From contig NZ_CP018016.1 in NCBI RefSeq assembly GCF_000280495.2, forward strand, positions 1,550,001 to 1,614,000: a stretch of 64,000 nt of DNA. The letters run 5' to 3'. The position numbers and the translations under genes were made by a program. The notes beneath the pieces were generated by a model. The model was not told where the DNA came from and made no database searches. It worked only from the letters and a program-made list of their open reading frames with translations. Source of the DNA: Kosakonia radicincitans DSM 16656 (GTDB lineage Bacteria > Pseudomonadota > Gammaproteobacteria > Enterobacterales > Enterobacteriaceae). Of this stretch, positions 57,345-64,000 are shown one piece after another (the first letter of the stretch is position 1; each line of letters begins with the position of its first letter).

Positions 57345-57374
57345 TTGTGTGTTTTTAATAGTCGAGAATTAAAT

Positions 57375-57641
57375 ATGACAAAAGGTTTGGTTTTACTTGG
57401 TGACAAAACTTCTCACGGCGGAAAAGTGATCTCCGCCTCTTCCAATATTACTGTCGACGGGAAAAAAGCCGCATTGGTGGGTGATATGGTGAGTTGTCCG
57501 GTAGATGGGCATGGAACTAATCCTATCGTGGAAGGATCACCGCACCGGACATTTAACGGCCGCGCTGTTGTCGTCGATGGCTGTAAATGTCAGTGCGGTT
57601 GTACTGTAATTTCAAGTGCTCAGAACAGCACGGTAGGATAA
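57375..57641 (+). CDS. PAAR-domain tip protein
   Basis: 88 residues, a single PAAR domain that sharpens the VgrG spike. Repeats of the family are seen: LLGDKTSHGGKVISAS, KKAALVGDMVSCPVDGHG, EGSPHRTFNGRAVVVDGCK, and the metal-type cysteines and histidines (His14-type, Cys near 41, His near 46, CKCQCGC). No effector extension. It lies after the lipase module and 3 bases before the next gene; GC content returns to the cluster average from here. Confidence 0.93.
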   Translation: MTKGLVLLGDKTSHGGKVISASSNITVDGKKAALVGDMVSCPVDGHGTNPIVEGSPHRTFNGRAVVVDGCKCQCGCTVISSAQNSTVG

Positions 57642-57644
57642 GCA

Positions 57645-58805
57645 ATGGGCTGGGAAAGGACGAAAGCAACAACGATGGAGTTGCCTCCTGAACCATCTTT
57701 TACGGGATGGTTGTTGGCTGGTGGTGTTGCCGCGGTTGTGGGTATTTTGCTGTTTATTCTGCATGCGTCAGGCATGGTTAAGGCACTGGCTGCATTCAAT
57801 ATCTGGTGGCTGGCATCCAGCCCTGTTCTTGGCTGGTTTTTCCTGTTTTGTTTGCGGGGATGGCTGTGGGGCAGAACAGTCAATGAACATCAGTTTTTGC
57901 AGAGGGAGGCGGAATACGGACAGCAACGATGGGAAGCCTGGGCTGGACGCTATCTGGCCGTCCTTGGAAGCAGCATACTGCTACCTTCCGGAGTGACCTC
58001 TGACGCCATTGCTAAATCTGGTGCTACAGATGCGCCGCAATTTCTTTCACTGACCAGCCATTTTGATGCGCAATCGGTGAATTCCACCTCCTTGCTTGAA
58101 CTGGGGCTGGCCGGTGTACAAAACGCGATCGCGATGCTGCCTGCGACAGTGCCGTTCAACGTCACCATTGTGAGCGACATGATTTCGTCAGACTTCGAGA
58201 CCCGGTTTCGCAAATCATGGGGGAAAATTTACCCTGGGCGTGCGCTAACAGGTTCAGTTTCATGTTGTGAAGCCCTTTCTTTTGCCTGGCTCGAGGAGCG
58301 CCTTAAAAATCCCATTTTCGATATTGATTTGATCCTGATATTGCAGGACCAGGGTGCTGAACAGTATTCCGATGCACTCGCAGCGATGGTACTTACCAGC
58401 GATGATGTTGCTGAAAAATACCAGCTTTCACACTCCGCCCGCATATTGCGACCGATGCCGCTGGACATGACAAATTTCAGGGCTGATATGGGGTTGTTCC
58501 TCGAAACACAAACGATCGCCTGTCAGACATCAAACGTGTTCTGTGATTACGGGCACTGGAATGACGGGTTTGCTGATCTAATGACCGCGTCTCAATCACA
58601 TCTGACACCGTGGGTGCCCCAGGAAATTGATGTACTGGAAAAATATAACGGAATTCCAGGGGGCGGGAGTGCGTGGCTTCTAGCCACATTACTGGCCGAC
58701 ATCGTGTCCGTCAGCAACAAACCTGTTTTAGGGCTGTTTACCTCAGGTACTGATCGTTTTGTCAGTACTGTTACTTCAGGGAGTGGAAATAATGATGCCG
58801 GGTAG
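57645..58805 (+). CDS. T6SS-cluster membrane protein of unknown function
   Basis: 386 residues. Two membrane helices at about 20-42 and 51-70, then a soluble domain of about 310 residues with no motif I can name (RYLAVLGSSILLPSGV; FDIDLILILQDQGAEQYSDAL; GIPGGGSAWLLATLLADIVS near the end). Its start is 3 bases after the PAAR gene and its end overlaps tssM by 14 bases, so it is made with the tip and membrane-complex parts. Such a gene stands before tssM in several enterobacterial T6SS loci; role unknown. It is not TagF. Confidence 0.75.
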   Translation: MGWERTKATTMELPPEPSFTGWLLAGGVAAVVGILLFILHASGMVKALAAFNIWWLASSPVLGWFFLFCLRGWLWGRTVNEHQFLQREAEYGQQRWEAWAGRYLAVLGSSILLPSGVTSDAIAKSGATDAPQFLSLTSHFDAQSVNSTSLLELGLAGVQNAIAMLPATVPFNVTIVSDMISSDFETRFRKSWGKIYPGRALTGSVSCCEALSFAWLEERLKNPIFDIDLILILQDQGAEQYSDALAAMVLTSDDVAEKYQLSHSARILRPMPLDMTNFRADMGLFLETQTIACQTSNVFCDYGHWNDGFADLMTASQSHLTPWVPQEIDVLEKYNGIPGGGSAWLLATLLADIVSVSNKPVLGLFTSGTDRFVSTVTSGSGNNDAG

Positions 58806-61800
58806 TACATGGAGCAGAGGGGGGCTTGCCGGCATAATAGCCTGCATCTCAGCGATTATAGTGGCCTTGATCCTGCATTTTGGTCCCTCGTATGGCCTTG
58901 ATACCCGACTGAAGCAAGTGCTTGCATTTGTTACCGTATGGATAGTCTTGCTGATTGTTTTCTATACGCCGTTCATGTTCCGGTACATGCGGGAAAAGTA
59001 TCACCGCTGGCGGGAACAGAAGAACAATGCGTTGCCTTCTGATGAATCAAGAGTTGCCCGGACTCCGCCACGCAATGTCACCGTTGATTCCATCCGTGAC
59101 GCCATGCGTAACCTCTACGGCCGGCGCTGGGGACGTAAAACACGCATCCTGCTGATAACCGGTACGACCGCTGAAGTAGAGCAACTGACTCCGGGTCTGA
59201 CGGCTCAGCTCTGGCAGGAAGACCGCGGCACACTGTTGCTGTGGGGCGGTGACCTCAATACGCCAGCAGACAGTGCCTGGCTGACGGCGCTGCGTAAGCT
59301 GCGCCGTCGTCCGATGGATGGCATGGTATGGGTCACCTCGGCCTTTGACCAGCTCTCAGCACCTGGGCTGGAGCAGCCGCTGCCGGTACCGTCTGAAAGC
59401 ACCATGGATTCCCTGTCTCATGCTATCAGCGCGCGTATGGATACGCTTGGCTGGAAACTCCCGCTGTATGTCTGGTGCTTGCACCCACGAGCCGGTAAGC
59501 CGGAAGGACGCATTACGCAGGCGACCGGCTGCCTGTTGCCTGCCGGTTGTCGTACCGAGGGGCTGGCAGAACAACTTTCCGCCCTGACGCCGGATTTGAC
59601 TTCACAGGGCCTGCAGCAGACCTGCGGTGAGGTGAAACATAACTTCCTGCTGACGCTGGCTGACCAGCTCATTCGCGAGCCACAGAGCGTGACTGCACCG
59701 CTGTCGGTGATGCTCAATCCGTACCGCCCGTTGCCGCTGGCTGGCGTGGTGTTCAGTCAACCCTCAGCCGGTGCTGAACGTGCCGTGCCGCACCACTGGG
59801 GCATGGATAAGCGCTGGGATGTTCTGCCTGAATCCGTCCGGACGCTTCCTGCCGGACTGCGTCCGCGCAAACCGGGCATTCCATGGCGCAAAGTGTTTGC
59901 GTCAGTTGCTGCCCTGGCGATGGTGGGCTGGGCTGTGTGGATGGGTATCGCGTATATCACCAACCGCAGCCAGATTGACGGCGCGAATGCTCAGGCCGCA
60001 CTTGCCGCCCGACAGAATCAGCCGCTGGAACAGCGCCTGCACGCACTGTCTGAACTTCAGAAAACGCTGGCCCGACTGCAGTACCGTTCAGAACACGGCG
60101 TGCCGTGGTACGAGAAGGCCGGACTGAGCCAGAATAACGCCCTGCTGGCCGCACTCTGGCCACGTTATCAGGACAGCGCACTACCGTTATTGCGGGATGC
60201 GGCTGCGGATCATCTGCAGACTCAGCTTAGTGCCTTCAATGCGCTGCCGCCAGGCAGCCCGCTGCGTGAGCAGATGGCAAAAACCACCTGGGAGCAGCTC
60301 AAGCTCTACCTGATGCTGGCGCGTCCGGAACATATGGACGCCGCCTGGTTCAGTTCGGCGCTGCTTCGTGACTGGCCAAAACGTGATGGTGTGAAAGACG
60401 GCGTCTGGCAGGGCGTAGCACCGTCGCTGCTGTCGTTCTATGGTGCGCAGCTGGTCACGCATCCGGAGTGGAAGTTCCGTGCTGATGAGGGCATGGTCAG
60501 CCAGGCGCGCTCGCTGCTGGTTCGCCTGATGGGTGTGCGCAACAGTGAATCGACCCTGTACCAGAAGATGCTCTCCCAGGTGGCACATCTGTATGTCGAT
60601 ATGCGCCTGGAAGACATGACCGGCGATACCGATGCATCCCGTCTGTTCAGTACCACGGAAGTCGTGCCGGGTATGTTCACCCGTCAGGCCTGGGAGCAGG
60701 CTGTGCAGCCTGCCATCGAGAAAGTGGTGAAGGCGCGCCGGGATGAGCTCGACTGGGTGCTGACTGACAGCAAGCGTCAGGTGAATAAACAGGACGAGAC
60801 CTCGCCGGAAGCCCTGAAAAAACGCCTGACGGAGCGTTACTTTGCCGACTTTGGCGGGGCCTGGCTTGAGTTTCTCAACAGCCTGCGCTGGAACCGTGCC
60901 ACCACGCTGTCGGATTCCATTGACCAGCTGACACTGATGGCCGACGTGCGTCAGTCACCTCTGGTGGCGCTGATGAACACCCTGAATGTGCAGGGCCGAA
61001 CCGGGCAGACCGGAGAAGCCATTTCGGACTCACTGGTGAAATCGGCCAAAAACCTGCTTGGCGGTGATAACAAGGATGCCATTGACCAGAGTGCCGGCGT
61101 TCATGGTCCGCTGGATGCGACCTTTAGCCCGGTGCTGGCGCTGATGGATAAAAGCAACACCGGTGTGCGGGCGCTGAGTCTGCAGTCCTATCTGACCCGC
61201 GTGACGCAGGTGCGTCTGCGCCTGCAGCAGGTGACCAATGCTGCTGACCCGCAGGCAATGACTCAGACCATTGCCCAGACCGTATTCCAGGGCAAGGCTG
61301 TTGATCTGACCGAAACCCGCGACTACGGCAGCCTGATTGCCGCCGGTTTGGGTCAGGAGTGGAGCGGTTTTGGGCGTACGGTGTTTGTGAATCCGATGGA
61401 GCAGGCCTGGCAGCAGGTGTTGACCCCGGCGGCCGGCGGCCTCAATGCCCAGTGGCAGCAGGCAGTGGTGGCTGAGTGGAATAGCGCCTTTGGTGGCCGT
61501 TATCCGTTTAACAACTCCAGCAGTGATGTTTCCCTGCCGCTGCTCGCCAAATACCTCAACGCGGATTCCGGACGTATCGCTCAGTTCCTGCAGACCCGCC
61601 TCAAAGGCGTGCTACACAAAGAGGGCAACCACTGGGTACCTGACAGCATCAATTCGCAGGGCCTCGCCTTTAACCCGGCATTCCTCCACGCCATTAACAC
61701 CCTGAGTCACATCTCGGATGTGGCCTTCACCGAAGGCAATGCCGGCATGAACTTCGAACTGCGTCCTGGTACCGCCGATGGCGTGGTGCAGACCGACATG

Positions 61801-62205
61801 ATTATCGACAGCCAGAAGCTGAACTACGTGAACCAGCTGCCGGCATGGAAGCGTTTCACCTGGCCTGCGGATACGGAAGCACCCGGTGCGAACCTGAGCT
61901 GGATAAGCACCCAGGCAGGCACCCGCCAGTACGCCGATATTCCTGGCGCATGGGGCTGGATACGTCTGCTGGATAAGGCAGCGGTCAGTGCTTACCCCGG
62001 GGTCGGCAGCAGCTACAGCCTGAGCTGGAAGGCACAGGATGGTCGCACGCTCAATTACACCCTGCGTACCGAAGCGGGAGAAGGCCCGCTGGTGCTGCTG
62101 AAGCTGCGCAATTTCCATCTGCCGGAAACCATCTTCAGCACCTCCGGTATCGCACCGTCAGGCCAGGTCGCCAGTGCGAACAGCGATGCAGAGGAGGTCT
62201 ACTGA
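58792..62205 (+). CDS. tssM: T6SS membrane-complex protein TssM (IcmF)
   Basis: 1137 residues. Two N-terminal helices (about 10-28 and 40-60), a cytoplasmic domain (about 85-365), a third helix (about 369-389, VFASVAALAMVGWAVWMGIA) and a large periplasmic part ending in the IcmF C-terminal domain (WGWIRLLDKAAVSAYPG). It spans the envelope with TssL and the OmpA-type protein. At the place of the nucleotide loop (RILLITGTTAEVEQL) the GK[ST] motif is missing, so it probably does not bind ATP. Start ATG 58792 has AGGGAG 8 bases upstream. Confidence 0.93.
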   Translation: MMPGSTWSRGGLAGIIACISAIIVALILHFGPSYGLDTRLKQVLAFVTVWIVLLIVFYTPFMFRYMREKYHRWREQKNNALPSDESRVARTPPRNVTVDSIRDAMRNLYGRRWGRKTRILLITGTTAEVEQLTPGLTAQLWQEDRGTLLLWGGDLNTPADSAWLTALRKLRRRPMDGMVWVTSAFDQLSAPGLEQPLPVPSESTMDSLSHAISARMDTLGWKLPLYVWCLHPRAGKPEGRITQATGCLLPAGCRTEGLAEQLSALTPDLTSQGLQQTCGEVKHNFLLTLADQLIREPQSVTAPLSVMLNPYRPLPLAGVVFSQPSAGAERAVPHHWGMDKRWDVLPESVRTLPAGLRPRKPGIPWRKVFASVAALAMVGWAVWMGIAYITNRSQIDGANAQAALAARQNQPLEQRLHALSELQKTLARLQYRSEHGVPWYEKAGLSQNNALLAALWPRYQDSALPLLRDAAADHLQTQLSAFNALPPGSPLREQMAKTTWEQLKLYLMLARPEHMDAAWFSSALLRDWPKRDGVKDGVWQGVAPSLLSFYGAQLVTHPEWKFRADEGMVSQARSLLVRLMGVRNSESTLYQKMLSQVAHLYVDMRLEDMTGDTDASRLFSTTEVVPGMFTRQAWEQAVQPAIEKVVKARRDELDWVLTDSKRQVNKQDETSPEALKKRLTERYFADFGGAWLEFLNSLRWNRATTLSDSIDQLTLMADVRQSPLVALMNTLNVQGRTGQTGEAISDSLVKSAKNLLGGDNKDAIDQSAGVHGPLDATFSPVLALMDKSNTGVRALSLQSYLTRVTQVRLRLQQVTNAADPQAMTQTIAQTVFQGKAVDLTETRDYGSLIAAGLGQEWSGFGRTVFVNPMEQAWQQVLTPAAGGLNAQWQQAVVAEWNSAFGGRYPFNNSSSDVSLPLLAKYLNADSGRIAQFLQTRLKGVLHKEGNHWVPDSINSQGLAFNPAFLHAINTLSHISDVAFTEGNAGMNFELRPGTADGVVQTDMIIDSQKLNYVNQLPAWKRFTWPADTEAPGANLSWISTQAGTRQYADIPGAWGWIRLLDKAAVSAYPGVGSSYSLSWKAQDGRTLNYTLRTEAGEGPLVLLKLRNFHLPETIFSTSGIAPSGQVASANSDAEEVY

Positions 62206-63800
62206 TGAGCACACTCAATGCCCTCCTCAGTGCCTGCCAGACTGAACAGGCTTCACTGCTTGCCGCCACCCGTGAGCGTGTGGCGCAGTGGGACAGCTGG
62301 CTGCAACCGTTATCCGGGTCATCACCTGTTGGTGATGACCCGGGCTATGACGATGATTTCCAGCAGATGCGCGAGGAGGTCAACAAACTCTCAGGCGCAG
62401 ATACCGAACTCATCTGTCGTCTGGCAGAAAAACTACTCACCACCACCGCCAAAGACATTCGCGTGGCGACGTATTACTGCTGGGCTAAATTGCATCGTGA
62501 AGGCGAGCAGGGGCTGGTTGAAGGGCTTGAACTGCTGGCTGGCTTGCTTGAACGTTTTGGCACACAACTGCACCCGCAGCGTGACCGCAGCCGTAAGGCG
62601 GCACTGGAATGGCTGGCAGGATCGCGCGTGACCGACTCGCTTTCCCTGTACCCGGAAGTGGTCAGAGAAGAGGCGATGCGTACCACCGGAGCGCTGCTGC
62701 TGATAGCCGGGCTTACCGAAAACGATCCGGATGAAACCCGTCCTGAACTCAATGCGCTATACGGCGCGCTGGAAAGCCGTTTGCAGAAAGCGGGCGGCGT
62801 GGATGCGGTGGTACCGCAGAACGCCAGTACCAGCGAAACCCCTTCGGCTGCCAGCCACAGTGATGCCCCGTCAATCGGACGCATCACGTCCGGTCAGGAT
62901 TTGCTGGCCCAGGCCCGCACCCTCACCGAATACCTGCGTGAGCAGCCAGATGGCTGGCTGTCAGCACACCATCTGATGAAGAGCCTGCGTCACGACACCC
63001 TGCGGGCCATTCCGGCCCCGGATGCGCAGGGACGTACGCGCATCGAACCGCCAAGGGCGGATCAGCGCGCGTTACTCAAACGCCTCTACCTGCAGCAGAA
63101 CTGGGCTGAAATGCTGGAAACGGCCGACAGCACCTTTTCCCGCGGAGCCAATCACCTGTGGCTGGATTTGCAGTGGTACATCCACCAGGCGTTGACGAAA
63201 TCAGGTCAGGACACCCTGGCTGACATTATTGCTGTCGATCTGAAAGGGCTGTTGTCGCGCCTGTCCGGGCTGGAGACGCTGGCGTTCAGTGACGGCACGC
63301 CGTTTGCGGACGAAGTGACGCTGAACTGGATCCAGCAGAGTGTGCTGGACACCGTCGGCGGGTGGGGCAATGAGACCCCAGCCGCTCCGATCACCGCCGG
63401 TAATGATGACATTCTGGCGCTGGAGCCGGAAGCCGTGGCGCTGGCCGACAGCGAAGGCCCGGATGCCGCGCTGGGCTGGTTGCAGACCCGGCCGGGCATG
63501 ACCACCGATCGTCAGAAGTGGCTGTTGCGTCTGCTGATGGGACGAATTGCTGAGCAGTACGGTAAAAATGACCTGGCGGTGCACCTGTTTGCAGAACTGG
63601 GTGAACGTGCCAGAGAAGTGACCCTCAGTGACTGGGAGCCTGAGCTGTTGTTTGAGGTTCAGGCCCGCCATCTGAAACTCCTGCGCCTGAAAGCCGGTCG
63701 CAGTGAGGCTGATAAGGCCCGCCTTACGCCGGTAATGGACCAGTTACTTGCCGGACTGATCGCCGTCGATCCTGCCCGTGCCGCCGTGCTTTGCGGTTAA
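62205..63800 (+). CDS. tssA: T6SS assembly protein TssA
   Basis: 531 residues. An ImpA-type N-terminal domain (about 10-200, with the region around DDPGYDDDFQQMREEVNKLSG) and a C-terminal VasJ-like domain (about 280-530, LAGLIAVDPARAAVLCG at the end). TssA directs baseplate and sheath assembly. The ATG overlaps the tssM stop by 1 base and GAGGAGG precedes it, so translation is coupled. Confidence 0.92.
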   Translation: MSTLNALLSACQTEQASLLAATRERVAQWDSWLQPLSGSSPVGDDPGYDDDFQQMREEVNKLSGADTELICRLAEKLLTTTAKDIRVATYYCWAKLHREGEQGLVEGLELLAGLLERFGTQLHPQRDRSRKAALEWLAGSRVTDSLSLYPEVVREEAMRTTGALLLIAGLTENDPDETRPELNALYGALESRLQKAGGVDAVVPQNASTSETPSAASHSDAPSIGRITSGQDLLAQARTLTEYLREQPDGWLSAHHLMKSLRHDTLRAIPAPDAQGRTRIEPPRADQRALLKRLYLQQNWAEMLETADSTFSRGANHLWLDLQWYIHQALTKSGQDTLADIIAVDLKGLLSRLSGLETLAFSDGTPFADEVTLNWIQQSVLDTVGGWGNETPAAPITAGNDDILALEPEAVALADSEGPDAALGWLQTRPGMTTDRQKWLLRLLMGRIAEQYGKNDLAVHLFAELGERAREVTLSDWEPELLFEVQARHLKLLRLKAGRSEADKARLTPVMDQLLAGLIAVDPARAAVLCG

Positions 63801-63820
63801 ATCCACAGGAACAGAAATAA

Positions 63821-64000
63821 ATGGAAGATTTGACCCTGCGTTATTACGACGCGGAAATGCGTTACCTGCGTGAAGCGGCCAAAGAGTTTGCTCAGACCCA
63901 CCCGGACCGGGCCGCGATGCTGGATCTGGATAAGGCCGGGACACCCGATCCCTATGTTGAGCGACTGTTTGAAGGCTTTGCTTTCTCAATGGGACGGCTT
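63821..64000 (+). CDS. tssF: T6SS baseplate protein TssF (cut by window end)
   Basis: 60 residues are visible: MEDLTLRYYDAEMRYLREAA, EFAQTHPDRAAMLDLD, then DPYVERLFEGFAF. This is the standard N-terminus of TssF (VCA0110 family), a baseplate wedge subunit working with TssG and TssK. It starts 20 bases after tssA with AGGA upstream. The rest and the further tss genes lie beyond the window. Confidence 0.93.
   Translation, partial: MEDLTLRYYDAEMRYLREAAKEFAQTHPDRAAMLDLDKAGTPDPYVERLFEGFAFSMGRL

Overview
The window reads as chromosomal DNA of a plant- or soil-associated enterobacterium of the Enterobacter/Kosakonia group. Three things support this. From 21.4 to 37.7 kb the gene order is the conserved enteric backbone known from E. 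coli (yfeD-yfeC, two tRNA-Ala(GGC), pdeA, nupC, mntH, ypeC, yfeO, glk, ypdB-ypdA, alaC, ypdK). It carries the romA-ramA/ramR locus typical of Klebsiella, Enterobacter and relatives. It also carries ipdC, the indolepyruvate decarboxylase used for indole-acetic acid synthesis in plant-associated Enterobacter. I cannot fix the species from sequence alone.

Layout. 0-3.2 kb: a choline-sulfate cluster (LysR regulator, choline sulfatase, choline-binding protein). 3.2-6.8 kb: an iron-type unit with a Fur box overlapping its promoter, a YncE-like beta-propeller lipoprotein and a TonB-dependent receptor. 6.8-12.9 kb: a LysR regulator divergent from a GNAT acetyltransferase, a glutamine-synthetase-like ligase, a small membrane protein, a chemoreceptor behind a flagellar sigma-28 promoter, and a VOC protein. 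13-18.8 kb: pheP, an EamA-type exporter preceded by a terminator-bearing leader, and a PhzF enzyme plus MFS exporter divergent from an XRE/MmyB-type regulator. 18.8-21.4 kb: mmcQ-ramR divergent from romA-ramA, with a perfect RamR operator on the romA promoter. 21.4-37.7 kb: the conserved backbone, into which an aldo/keto reductase and ipdC are inserted between ypeC and yfeO. 37.7-40.6 kb: a solitary hutH and a protein made of two winged-helix-like repeats.

41.1-64 kb is one type VI secretion system (T6SS), open at the right edge: tssB, tssC, tssK, tssL, an OmpA-domain protein, hcp, clpV, a Tlde1-like L,D-transpeptidase effector with a small two-helix membrane protein, vgrG, a class-3 lipase effector, a lipoprotein (probable immunity), a broken second copy of that lipoprotein, a PAAR tip protein, a membrane protein of unknown role, tssM, tssA and the start of tssF. 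TssB/C form the sheath, Hcp the tube, VgrG and PAAR the tip, TssK/F/A baseplate and assembly parts, TssL/M the membrane complex and ClpV recycles the sheath. The effector part (about 54.2-57.35 kb) is clearly AT-richer than the core genes, as expected for an exchangeable cargo module.

The items I find most worth a second look are the lipase/immunity module with its decaying duplicate immunity gene, the Tlde1-like effector with a 75-residue two-helix partner, the tandem winged-helix protein next to hutH, and several unannotated operators and leader structures (upstream of ipdC, the aldo/keto reductase, the EamA exporter and the MFS/XRE pair).
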